This document shows, piece after piece, positions 7,560 through 13,864 of a stretch of DNA of 14,081 bases. Made by a program: the position numbers and the translations under genes. The notes beneath the pieces were generated by a model that saw only the letters and a program-made list of their open reading frames with translations, did no database searches and was not told the origin of the DNA. Every line of letters begins with the position of its first letter. The stretch's first letter is position 1. Source of the DNA: Spongiibacteraceae bacterium (GTDB lineage Bacteria > Pseudomonadota > Gammaproteobacteria > Pseudomonadales > PIVM01); contig JAUXDF010000043.1 in NCBI GenBank assembly GCA_030618505.1, positions 1 through 14,081 of the forward strand, written 5' to 3'.

Positions 7560-7922
7560 ATGAGAGACGAAATGCTGTCTTCAATACTTTCGGAACTGAA
7601 CGGCACCTCCGCCGACATAGAGGCATCTGCCATCATCTCAATCGACGGATTAATGATAGCAGCCATGCTACCACAAGGGATGGATGAAGACCGGGTCGGC
7701 GCTATGAGTGCTGCAATGCTCTCTCTGGGTGACAGAACCTCGGATGAACTGGGAAGTGGCGAGCTCGAGCAGGTATTAATCAAGGGCGATACCGGTTTTG
7801 TATTAATGATCCATGCAGGCAAGGATGCTGTTGTTACCGTATTAGCCAAACCTAAAGCAAAACTTGGATTGATTTTTCTTGATGTTAAACGCGCAGCTGA
7901 AAACATTGAACAGATACTCTAA
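7560..7922 (+). CDS. Roadblock/LC7 domain protein (MglB-like)
   Basis: The 120-residue protein is one complete Roadblock/LC7 domain. The helix MLSSILSELN is followed by ASAIISIDGLMIAA, a helix DEDRVGAMSAAMLSLGDR, strands EQVLIKGDTGFVLMIHAG and DAVVTVLAKPKAKLGLIFLD, and a last helix ending ENIEQIL. This is the standard order for MglB-type dimeric regulators of small bacterial GTPases. AAGGAA precedes the ATG at good distance. It lies 58 bp after the divergent Roadblock-like gene and 51 bp before the PAS gene. The expected role is GTPase activation or nucleotide-exchange control of the GTPase at 6297; this is inferred from the family. Confidence 0.92.
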   Translation: MRDEMLSSILSELNGTSADIEASAIISIDGLMIAAMLPQGMDEDRVGAMSAAMLSLGDRTSDELGSGELEQVLIKGDTGFVLMIHAGKDAVVTVLAKPKAKLGLIFLDVKRAAENIEQIL

Positions 7923-7973
7923 ATCAACAAAGAACTTACTTTATCCAAGTAAAACCGAGATGGAGGGATCGCC

Positions 7974-8447
7974 ATGCAAGATATGAATACTGAAGATATT
8001 GTCGGTGACTATGCTGAGCATACTTTAACATTTGCCGATAGTTCAACTCGTAAAATCTATACCTCCAATGAGGAAACTTACTTCCCGGATGGCTGCCTGA
8101 TTGTATCGCGTACCGACACAAAGGGTATTATCACCCATGCAAACAAATCTTTTGTCGAGATGTCCGGGTATGCGATCGATGAATTAATCGGCCAGCCACA
8201 CTATATTCTACGACATCCAGATATGCCACCAGCAGCGTTCAAGGATTTGTGGGACACACTCAATCGTGGTGAAAAATGGCATGGCTATGTAAAAAATTTG
8301 CGTAAGGATGGTGGTTTTTATTGGGTCTATGCTACGGCAATTCCTAATATCAGAAAAGGTGAGGTCGTTGGTTACACTTCTGTACGCAGAAAACCTTCAC
8401 TGAAAAAGGTCAAAGAATGCGAATCCCTCTACCCTACCATGTTCTAG
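7974..8447 (+). CDS. Free-standing Aer-like PAS domain protein (probable FAD redox sensor)
   Basis: The 157-residue soluble protein is a single PAS domain of the Aer aerotaxis type. From THANKSFVEMSGY through GQPHYILRHPDMPPAAFKDL to YVKNLRKDGGFYWVYA it lines up with E. coli Aer without gaps. Residues tied to FAD binding in Aer (N34, R57-H58, N85) fall at N57, R80-H81 and N108, so a flavin is likely. In Aer the PAS is followed by membrane, HAMP and methyl-accepting domains. Here the protein ends about ten residues after the Aer-like VKECESLY, with no membrane or signalling part. A strong GGAGGG (7962-7967) precedes the ATG. The first 35 residues are an unmatched polar extension. Its place in a GTPase/Roadblock operon suggests it passes a redox signal to that switch. 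Confidence 0.9.
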   Translation: MQDMNTEDIVGDYAEHTLTFADSSTRKIYTSNEETYFPDGCLIVSRTDTKGIITHANKSFVEMSGYAIDELIGQPHYILRHPDMPPAAFKDLWDTLNRGEKWHGYVKNLRKDGGFYWVYATAIPNIRKGEVVGYTSVRRKPSLKKVKECESLYPTMF

Positions 8448-8473
8448 CAAACAGTTAATGAAAGGAATGCGTG

Positions 8474-9220
8474 ATGTCCTATAACTTTACCGTCAGCCCC
8501 GATTTTAAACCCGATCTGATATCCGGTTGGTTTGTATTTAATACCTGGCTTCAAAAACAACTGGACTCCAATATCCACCTTGAGCTCCATAATAGTTTTA
8601 AGGAGCTTTCCAATGCCATTGATAAGCAAACTGTCGATCTTGTCTATTCAAACCCTCACGATATTTCACGCCTAGTTCGGGACGAAGGTTTTCTGCCCGT
8701 AGCAAAACCCAAAAGCAAACCTGACGAAGCAATTATTGCCACCTCTGCCGAAAGCAATGTCAACTCTATTGAAGATCTCTCTTCGGCAATTTCCATTGCT
8801 CAAACAGATGCACCTGATGTCAACACTATAGGTATGATCATGCTCGAGCCAGCGGATCTAGCAAAAGATGAGCTTCAATTCATCGACTGTGCGACCTATG
8901 TCGTTATTGCCAAACACCTTATTTCTGGAGATGCAGAAGTAGGTTTTTTCCTTGCTGAGGCCTTCAATGAACTCTCCGGACTCGTGCAAAAACAGCTGAA
9001 ACCCCTGATCAGCAGCAAAATACATATGATTCACCACGCTCTCCTTGTCGGACCGAAAATGCATGACATGATCGAACCTATTCAAAAACTATTGCTCAAT
9101 ATGCACCAAGAAGAAAAGGGAAGGAAAATACTCTCTGACCTGGATATTGCTGATTGGGAAATTATGGATTATGAAGAAGCAGAATTCATGATTGATCTGA
9201 TGGATACTCTGGTTACATAG
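8474..9220 (+). CDS. PhnD-like solute-binding fold without signal peptide
   Basis: The 248-residue protein resembles periplasmic phosphate/phosphonate-binding proteins of the PhnD type. DLVYSNPHDISRLVRDEGFL (55-74) matches the region where PhnD proteins have an aspartate followed by a variable ligand loop. PVAKPKSKPDEAIIATSAES and VNSIEDL match the hinge strand and the following SLADL-like helix. C-terminal HHALLVGPKMHD and KGRKILSDLDIADWE also fit. There is no hydrophobic N-terminus (MSYNFTVSPDFKPDL), and no permease or ATPase gene is near, so it is probably a cytoplasmic sensor rather than a transporter part. The ATG at 8474 (AGGA 7 bp upstream) is preferred to the in-frame GTG at 8471. It is the last gene of the cluster. 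Confidence 0.75.
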   Translation: MSYNFTVSPDFKPDLISGWFVFNTWLQKQLDSNIHLELHNSFKELSNAIDKQTVDLVYSNPHDISRLVRDEGFLPVAKPKSKPDEAIIATSAESNVNSIEDLSSAISIAQTDAPDVNTIGMIMLEPADLAKDELQFIDCATYVVIAKHLISGDAEVGFFLAEAFNELSGLVQKQLKPLISSKIHMIHHALLVGPKMHDMIEPIQKLLLNMHQEEKGRKILSDLDIADWEIMDYEEAEFMIDLMDTLVT

Positions 9221-9609
9221 CTTGCGGAAGGGGGTAGCGCGTTCGCAGCATGCACCCCTTGCTCCCAGAATACCACTGCCTGAAACCCTGTAATTTCTAC
9301 GCTAGACAATTTTTAGACTATGGATATTCATATCGCCTTTCACAAAGCTTAGCTTTAACCTAGAAAACTTGGTTGGGCGTGAAAAAGGAGCGCATGATAT
9401 TGGCGTGCATAGGAAATTTTTGAAATTTTCGTAGCTCTTCTCCAGTTTCATGGTCACCTTATTGGTGATGAGAAGATCCAGAAGTTTTTGAGATTTTCCA
9501 GGTGCGTCAAGAGAATGTGCGGACTTTCGTGATCCAGCTGAGCTTTCCAGGTTAAAAAAGTACTGTATAAGCACATTCATTCTCGGATGCGTCAACTTAG
9601 ACGCTCCTA
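9221..9609. other. Non-coding or decayed stretch after the GTPase cluster
   Basis: A weak stem AAGGGG...CCCCTT (9228-9260) follows the last cluster gene, but without a T-tract it is a poor terminator candidate. On the minus strand 9302-9613 is open for 103 codons. Its product is unlike anything I recognise, and it begins right where the IS66 tnpB remnant stops. I treat it as a chance or relic frame. No left-hand IS66 end (GTAA...) was found here, so the insertion sequence is truncated on this side. Confidence 0.4.
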
Positions 9610-9675
9610 TCATTTAACCTCACGATAGAGAAACACTTGGGGCAATGTTTCTGGAGGGCGCATTAAGCGAGTCAT
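9610..9675 (-). pseudogene. tnpB: IS66 tnpB remnant, first 21 codons
   Basis: The ATG overlaps the tnpA stop in the ATGA arrangement usual for IS66 tnpA-tnpB. The product MTRLMRPPETLPQVFLYREV matches the start of IS66 TnpB proteins, which typically carry an RPP...VYLYRE-type opening. After one more codon a TGA follows and all similarity is lost, so the gene and tnpC beyond it have been deleted. Confidence 0.6.
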
Positions 9676-10010
9676 AGTAATGCGCCTATTATGCGTTGTG
9701 CAAGCAGGTAGTTGTGTTCTTCTATACCGCTGATCATAAGGTTGCTGGGTAAGGTGATTGTTAAACCGATGCTGGCAGGTGGTGCAATGACATTAACAGG
9801 CACAAACCCTGAGTGCCCGGCAGGCTTACTTTAGGGCATGGGTTTTTTATAGGTCTTTGTACTGCCTTCGAGTTTGTTTTTCCAGTACCAGAACCGGTGT
9901 GGCTTAAGCGATTGCTGTTCTCAATAGGCCCGCTGACCCAACCCTGATTAACGCTGAGCGTCGAAATGGTTTAGACATACGGCTTTTTGTTCTTGACTGA
10001 TCTTGCTCAT
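9672..10010 (-). pseudogene. tnpA: IS66 family accessory protein TnpA, inactivated by three in-frame stops
   Basis: Read in one frame for 113 codons, this gives an IS66 TnpA: MSKISQEQKAVCLNHFDAQR, a stop, SGLGQRAY, a stop, EQQSLKPHRFWYWKNKLEG, later a third stop, then GFVPVNVIAPPASIGLTITL and the usual end IIGALL. The ISQEQ...LNHF...WYWKNKL...FVPV...LTITLPSNL pattern is characteristic of this small DNA-binding accessory protein. The stops fall at codons 21, 30 and 60. The first is most simply CAA to TAA (family R-Q-S-G) and the second CGA to TGA (family YCRE). No frameshift is needed. GGAGG (10017-10021) still stands 6 bp before the ATG. The remnant is clearly old. Confidence 0.8.
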
Positions 10011-10060
10011 AATATGCCTCCGTTGATTGAGGCGTGAGTATCGCGCTGTGGCGTTAATAA

Positions 10061-10089
10061 GGGGAGTACGTGGAGTTATTGGCGCTTAC
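10061..10089 (-). repeat. Probable IS66 terminal inverted repeat
   Basis: Read inward on the minus strand the end is GTAAGCGCCAATAACTCCAC, continuing to 10061. IS66 elements characteristically begin GTAAGCG. It lies about 80 bp upstream of the tnpA start, as expected. The SDR reading frame resumes immediately outside it at 10090. The partner repeat and the second copy of any 8-bp target duplication are missing. Confidence 0.6.
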
Positions 10090-10580
10090 GGTTTATCTCG
10101 CTATTACAAATAGTGCCTCGCACAACATCGGGCATGCAGTGTATTGATACCCGTGATTTGGCGATGATTCATCTTGCACTACTTGAGAACCCGCCAATCA
10201 ATGATTTTGAAAATGCCCGCTACATCGCAGGCGGGGATTTTTATAGCTGGGATCAAGTGCATAGCATGCTGGAAAATATTGTCGGGAAAAAGATATTTAG
10301 CCCAAAAGTACCTGGAGTATTATTACGGTTTTTTGGCGTAATACTGGATTTAGTCAGAAAATTCCACCCCATTGATTTCCCAATTTCACATGAGTCGATG
10401 ATTATTTTTACGCAATCACCTCAAGCAGACTCATCAAAAATATCCGACAAACTGAACCTGACATTTCGACCTGGCAACGAAACATTTAAAGACACCATAC
10501 TTTGGCTGGCGATTGAAGGCCATGTCGATAATAAAAGCATTGGTAAACTCGCCCTCGCAATTGAGAGCACCACACCATAA
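10090..10580 (+). pseudogene. NAD-dependent epimerase/dehydratase (SDR), C-terminal half, 5' end removed by IS66
   Basis: The frame has the C-terminal half of an extended SDR of the dihydroflavonol-reductase/epimerase type. GMQCIDTRDLAMIHLALLEN is the usual block before the substrate loop, followed by ARYIAGGDFYSWDQVHSMLE and the C-terminal LNLTFRPGNETFKDTILWLA and KLALAIES. The nucleotide-binding GxxGxxG half and the Tyr-Lys active site are absent. The open frame runs without a stop up to the IS66 end at 10089, and residues such as FISLLQIVPRTTSG just inside still look native, so the insertion most likely cut the gene. A GTG at 10113 could start a 155-residue product, but it could not be an active enzyme. 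The stop codon lies inside the terminator stem. Confidence 0.75.
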
Positions 10581-10608
10581 AATGAATATTTTATGGTGTG
10601 GTGCTTTT
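10566..10608. terminator. Very strong intrinsic terminator with 18-bp perfect stem
   Basis: AGCACCACACCATAAAAT (10566-10583) pairs perfectly with 10588-10605 across a GAAT loop, and TTTT (10605-10608) follows. The left arm encodes the last residues and the stop of the SDR fragment. On the opposite strand the run downstream of the stem is short, so it acts mainly on plus-strand transcripts. Confidence 0.85.
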
Positions 10609-10808
10609 GGCAATCTCGGCAGCGCAGCCAAGCACTGTATGCCGATTGGGTCGATACTGAAAACTCTCAACGCTTACTTAATTATCAAAACCATACCTTT
10701 AATGATTTCAGACAAGAAAATTATGATCGCTTTAAGTGGCTTCGTTTTGTTATTAAACCATTATCTCCCCTTATAAGAATGGGCATGAAATGGTATCTGA
10801 AGCGGTGA
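10609..10808 (+). pseudogene. C-terminal relic resembling a second SDR-family oxidoreductase
   Basis: Directly after the terminator a frame ends in DWVDTENSQRLLNYQNHTF, then FKWLRFVIKPLSPLIRMGMK and a stop at 10806. The combination of W-DT-SQ-LL-YQ followed by a hydrophobic, proline-containing tail resembles the C-terminus of several NAD-dependent epimerase-like proteins. The upstream part reads through the terminator stem and is not meaningful, so no start can be given. It may be the end of another SDR gene that was fused next to the first by deletion. The family assignment is tentative. Confidence 0.4.
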
Positions 10809-11148
10809 TGGCGGTATAAACTCAATCCCTTTACTGCTGGCCATAAAAGCTGCCAGCACTTACTTCATCAACAAATAAGCAGACCTCCATAACTCATTGT
10901 TTGTTAAAAATAAACTAACGAAATAACTAAGCTAAGAGCGGTCCTGGCTGTCATTTCCACTCGCTCGCAGCCACACCCATCCTCAAACTGAAACTTCCAG
11001 CCTCCAGAACAGAGAGTTGACTCTTCGTCCCGCATGTTGCTTAATAGACACTCACGCCCGAGTCAGGAATGACTTGTGAGCGTCTAGTTCGCGGAGCGAA
11101 CTTAGAATAAAAAGAATAAATACTAAACAAAGATATGGAGATCTAAAA
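10809..11148. other. Intergenic region before the lipoprotein gene
   Basis: No gene is supported in these 340 bp. A possible promoter is TTGACT (11017-11022) with TTAATA (11041-11046) at 18-bp spacing; this is weak. The hairpin repeat listed separately (11046-11101) lies between that promoter and the lipoprotein start and would be in the leader of its mRNA. Confidence 0.4.
11046..11101. repeat. Tandem hairpins, REP-like
   Basis: AGACACTCAC (11046-11055) pairs with GTGAGCGTCT (11076-11085) with one mismatch, and inside it GAGTC pairs with GACTT around AGGAAT. A second hairpin GTTCGC-GGA-GCGAAC (11087-11101) follows after one base. The two hairpins in tandem look like a dispersed structural repeat or an mRNA leader structure. 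No second copy is in the window. Confidence 0.5.
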
Positions 11149-12441
11149 ATGAATAAGATCGTTTCTCTCGTGACATTGTCTTTAGCAGCAGTGATATCCG
11201 GTTGCATAGAACCAAACCCTGGCGTACTCACTGGCTACTTCATTGACGCCTCCGCTGAGGGAATATGTTATGAAACGGAAACCCAAACTGGCTGTACTGA
11301 TTCTGCAGGCACTTACACTTATCAGGAAGGTGAACGCATTACCTTTTACATAGGCAATGTGACTTTTCCCAACATCTGGGCACAAAAACGAGCGACGCCT
11401 CTCATTGTTCAGGCAAATTCCTGCCTTGCACAAAATATAACTCCTTCTCTTAACTGTCCCGCCGTAATCAATATGACGCGCCTCCTTCAATCACTTGATG
11501 ACGATGGTGATTACAGTAACGGCATTAAAATTACTGACGCCACAGTTGCAGCAACAGCGATAGTTACACTTGCCCGGCCGTTATATTTCTCGATGTCAAT
11601 TGAAGCCTTTGAGGCTGATGCGAGAATAAAGTACATCCTCGAAAACGGCGGTGGATCACGCACCTCATTAATTGGTGTCGACGAAGCAATAGAAAACCTG
11701 GCAAACGAACTTCAAAAGAATGCCCTCTGGTATGCTGACAGCGACCTGGATGGCTACGGCGACCCGGCCAGCACAGCAATCGCCTCATTTGATCAACCTC
11801 AGGGATACGTTATTAACAACACAGATTGTGACGACAGCAAACCGACCATCAATCCTGATTCGACCGAAGCCGCCAACCGCATTGACGACAATTGCAACGG
11901 AACTATTGATGAGGGCTTTAAGTATATTTTTGTAACATCGCAGGATAATACCGGTGATTTTGGACAATATGACTTAGTTAATGGTAACGGACTCACGGGG
12001 GCCGATAATTTTTGTCAAAGCTTGGCTGACGACTCCATTGCTTTGACTGATGGACTACCGGAGGGAACTTATAAAGCATGGTTATCAACTGATGCATTTA
12101 GTGTAAACAGTCCAGCGCGACACTCGCAAGCATCAGTGCCTTATGTGCGCTACGATGGCTCTCAATTAGCAGTAAACTGGAGTGGTTTAGTGGACGGCTC
12201 TCTGGACTCTGCAGTATTACTAGACGAGCAAGGTGGCTCAATAAGTAATTCCGTGTGGACTGGCACAACAGAGTTCGGAAATTTGAAAGCCGCTACTGTC
12301 ACCTGCAACCAGTGGACAGCTGGAGGTTTTGCAGGAAATGTTGGATTCTCCGGAGTCAGCACCTACGAGTGGACAAGCAGCGCCGGTGATGCCGCTAAAA
12401 CCTGTGAGCAGGTAGCGCACCTATATTGTGTCCAGCAATAG
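11149..12441 (+). CDS. Lipoprotein with MopE-like metal-binding repeat and DUF1554-like C-terminus
   Basis: This is a 430-residue exported lipoprotein. Residues 1-19 are a lipoprotein signal peptide with lipobox I-S-G-C19. Residues 26-75 form a small domain (VLTGYFIDASAEGICYETE, then a cysteine pair) like those found at the start of bacterial surface proteins. Residues 194-257 are one copy of the MopE-type metal-binding motif: WYADSDLDGYGDP, then NNTDCDDSKPTINPDSTEA, then RIDDNCNGTIDEG, rich in Asp with two Cys. Such motifs bind calcium, and in MopE also copper. Residues about 258-430 resemble DUF1554, a lectin-like extracellular fold: FVTSQDNTGDFG, GADNFCQSLA, YKAWLST, and paired cysteines near the end. 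GGAG lies 11 bp before the ATG. Position after Cys19 (IEPN) does not suggest inner-membrane retention, so outer-membrane anchoring is likely. The ligand is unknown. Confidence 0.85.
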   Translation: MNKIVSLVTLSLAAVISGCIEPNPGVLTGYFIDASAEGICYETETQTGCTDSAGTYTYQEGERITFYIGNVTFPNIWAQKRATPLIVQANSCLAQNITPSLNCPAVINMTRLLQSLDDDGDYSNGIKITDATVAATAIVTLARPLYFSMSIEAFEADARIKYILENGGGSRTSLIGVDEAIENLANELQKNALWYADSDLDGYGDPASTAIASFDQPQGYVINNTDCDDSKPTINPDSTEAANRIDDNCNGTIDEGFKYIFVTSQDNTGDFGQYDLVNGNGLTGADNFCQSLADDSIALTDGLPEGTYKAWLSTDAFSVNSPARHSQASVPYVRYDGSQLAVNWSGLVDGSLDSAVLLDEQGGSISNSVWTGTTEFGNLKAATVTCNQWTAGGFAGNVGFSGVSTYEWTSSAGDAAKTCEQVAHLYCVQQ

Positions 12442-12520
12442 ATACGCAGGGTCTAAGGGGTGAGGAATTTGATCTGAAATATTCCACCGCTCTATTTTAT
12501 TGAAGTTAGTCAGCACATTA

Positions 12521-13069
12521 TTATTTTGACAAAAATGTCTGCCAGAACTTAGCGCCTTTTTCCCGCGCCAGTTTTTGGTTGCGCTCTGGAATGCTATCAA
12601 CATCACGGTGGGCTGCCACCGCACGCTCAATACTGGTTTCACGAATCAAATGAATCATCGGTAAAGGCGAGCGATTGGTATAATTGGAGGCATCATCAAA
12701 GTCTTCACCTTCAAACACATACTCAGGATGAAAGCTGGCTAGCTGAAAAACCCCCTCATAACCGACATCTTCCAGTGCTAATTGCGCCAATTCCAGAAAG
12801 CCCAGATAATCATAAAAATCACCCATGCCGTTGGAAAAAATCAACAAGGTGGTTTCGACTTCTTCATGGCCATCGAGTAAATGTAGCTCCTCCAACAATG
12901 CGGCTATCAGCGGTTTGATCTTTCTGCCATCCACCACACGATAGCGCACACGACCAGAGTCAAATTCTCGCCTTGCAAAAGGGCAGAAATTAAAACCAAT
13001 CACCACCTCTTCAAGCCATTGCGCTGTTTGTGCAACAATGGCCTGGTGCTCTTCACTCTCTTCGATCAT
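12521..13069 (-). CDS. DUF1415 family protein
   Basis: This 182-residue cytoplasmic protein of unknown function belongs to the DUF1415 family, common in gammaproteobacteria. Typical blocks are VVIGFNFCPFARRE (22-35), TTLLIFSNGMGDFYDYLGFL (73-92), FQLASFHPEYVFEGE (108-122) and NYTNRSPLPMIHLIRE (129-144). The Cys in NFCPF and the His in FHPEY are plausible functional residues. The ATG at 13069 is chosen because AGGA lies 8 bp upstream. The frame stays open to an ATG at 13120, but those 17 extra codons fall mostly inside the repeat at 13083-13224 and would not be native. The repeat ends only 2 bp from the ribosome binding site region. It converges with the lipoprotein gene, 79 bp apart. Confidence 0.92.
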   Translation of the reverse strand: MIEESEEHQAIVAQTAQWLEEVVIGFNFCPFARREFDSGRVRYRVVDGRKIKPLIAALLEELHLLDGHEEVETTLLIFSNGMGDFYDYLGFLELAQLALEDVGYEGVFQLASFHPEYVFEGEDFDDASNYTNRSPLPMIHLIRETSIERAVAAHRDVDSIPERNQKLAREKGAKFWQTFLSK

Positions 13070-13082
13070 TATTCGTTTCCTA

Positions 13083-13224
13083 GTGCCCATCCAGAAATTA
13101 GACAAAGAGATCCTGGCCAACGCAAATCTTGCGACTTAAAGGCCTTGAAAAGGCCTAGGAGCTAGATTTGCGTTGGCCAGGAGCGGACTTGATTTTCGAA
13201 AACTTCCGGTTTCTGGTTAGGCAC
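13083..13224. mobile_element. MITE-like palindromic repeat, copy 1 (142 bp)
   Basis: The ends are imperfect inverted repeats: GTGCCCATCCAGAAA at 13083 against GTGCCTAACCAGAAA read from 13224 inward (13 of 15). TA flanks both sides, as expected for a TA target duplication. The core has a perfect 19-bp inverted repeat, TCCTGGCCAACGCAAATCT (13111-13129) with 13164-13182, around AAGGCCTT...AAGGCCT. There is no coding capacity. A shorter copy lies at 13731-13861 in the same orientation. Confidence 0.85.
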
Positions 13225-13241
13225 TACCTAATGGGCATCGT

Positions 13242-13700
13242 TCAACAAAACCTGCGTATCACTAAATGATCGAAGGTCAACTGACGCACTGATGTCACCA
13301 GCAACAAACCAAGGATAATCCCCCATTCGATATGATCATGTATCGCTACTGCTGAATTGCTCAATGCACTGTAATAGGATACCACCGCAACAATATTCAG
13401 AACAAATAAACCCGAGGCTGAAAACCGTGTAAACAAGCCGATCACTAGCATCACCGACAGCACCAATTCACCGCCGGTCCCCATCACCGCCGCAAGTTGG
13501 GGTGATAGCAGGGGCACCTGATATTCTTCGCTAAACAGGTACATGGTGGTATCCCAGTCCTGAATTTTATTCAGGCCTGATAAAAAGAAAACTCTGGCGA
13601 CATATATCCTCGCAGCCAGATCCGCTATGGGGGCAAGCTTATCCAGCAGTGCAGAAACCAGCCCCCACAATTGCTGTACATTCTTGGCAATACTCATCAT
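13242..13700 (-). CDS. DoxX family membrane protein (GigD/bufferin-operon type)
   Basis: The 152-residue inner-membrane protein has about four transmembrane helices near residues 29-44, 68-90, 95-112 and 125-139. ARIYVARVFFLSGLNKIQDW near the start and GGELVLSVMLVIGLFTRFSA in the middle are typical of DoxX proteins, as is the HDHIEWGIILGLLL end. The molecular role is not settled; in gig/bufferin operons the DoxX member is the last gene and is linked to copper or other metal stress. AGGA lies 5 bp before the ATG at 13700 and 8 bp before an adjacent in-frame ATG at 13697, so either may be used. The upstream gene is an HvfC-like protein, separated by repeat copy 2. Confidence 0.9.
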   Translation of the reverse strand: MMSIAKNVQQLWGLVSALLDKLAPIADLAARIYVARVFFLSGLNKIQDWDTTMYLFSEEYQVPLLSPQLAAVMGTGGELVLSVMLVIGLFTRFSASGLFVLNIVAVVSYYSALSNSAVAIHDHIEWGIILGLLLVTSVRQLTFDHLVIRRFC

Positions 13701-13730
13701 TGTTTTCCTATTACTACATTTTTCGGATTA

Positions 13731-13861
13731 GTGCCCATCCAGAAATTAGACAAAGAGATCCTGACCAACGCAAATCTTGCGACTTAAAGGCCTAGGAGCT
13801 AGATTTGCGTTGGCCAGGAGCAGACTTAATTTTCGAAAACTTCCGGTTTTTGGTTAGGCGC
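13731..13861. mobile_element. MITE-like palindromic repeat, copy 2 (131 bp)
   Basis: Nearly identical to the copy at 13083-13224 over its whole length. It lacks 11 bp in the central loop (ttgaaaaggcc) and has a few substitutions, including one in the core palindrome (CCTGACCAACGC) and a right end GGCGC in place of GGCAC. TA precedes it but GA follows it. It sits between the HvfC-like gene and doxX, inside what should be one operon. Confidence 0.85.
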
Positions 13862-13864
13862 GAA

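Noticed and set aside
9228..9260. AAGGGG/CCCCTT stem as terminator of the GTPase cluster
   Set aside because: The stem is short with a bulge and a long loop, and no T-tract follows, so it is mentioned only as a weak candidate.
10434..10776. Overlapping frames on both strands across the strong terminator
   Set aside because: They run through the 18-bp palindrome and conflict with the frames that show SDR-like conservation.
11564..12420. Several minus-strand frames opposite the lipoprotein gene
   Set aside because: The plus strand has a signal peptide, recognisable domains and a ribosome binding site; the opposite frames are shadows.
13070..13120. Longer start (199 residues) for the DUF1415 protein
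   Set aside because: The added 17 residues are encoded largely by the mobile repeat, while the ATG at 13069 has a ribosome binding site and matches the family start.
13083..13861. The repeat pair as a CRISPR or attachment-site array
   Set aside because: There are only two copies, about 500 bp apart with a gene between them, and each has its own terminal and internal inverted repeats; this fits MITE copies and not an array.
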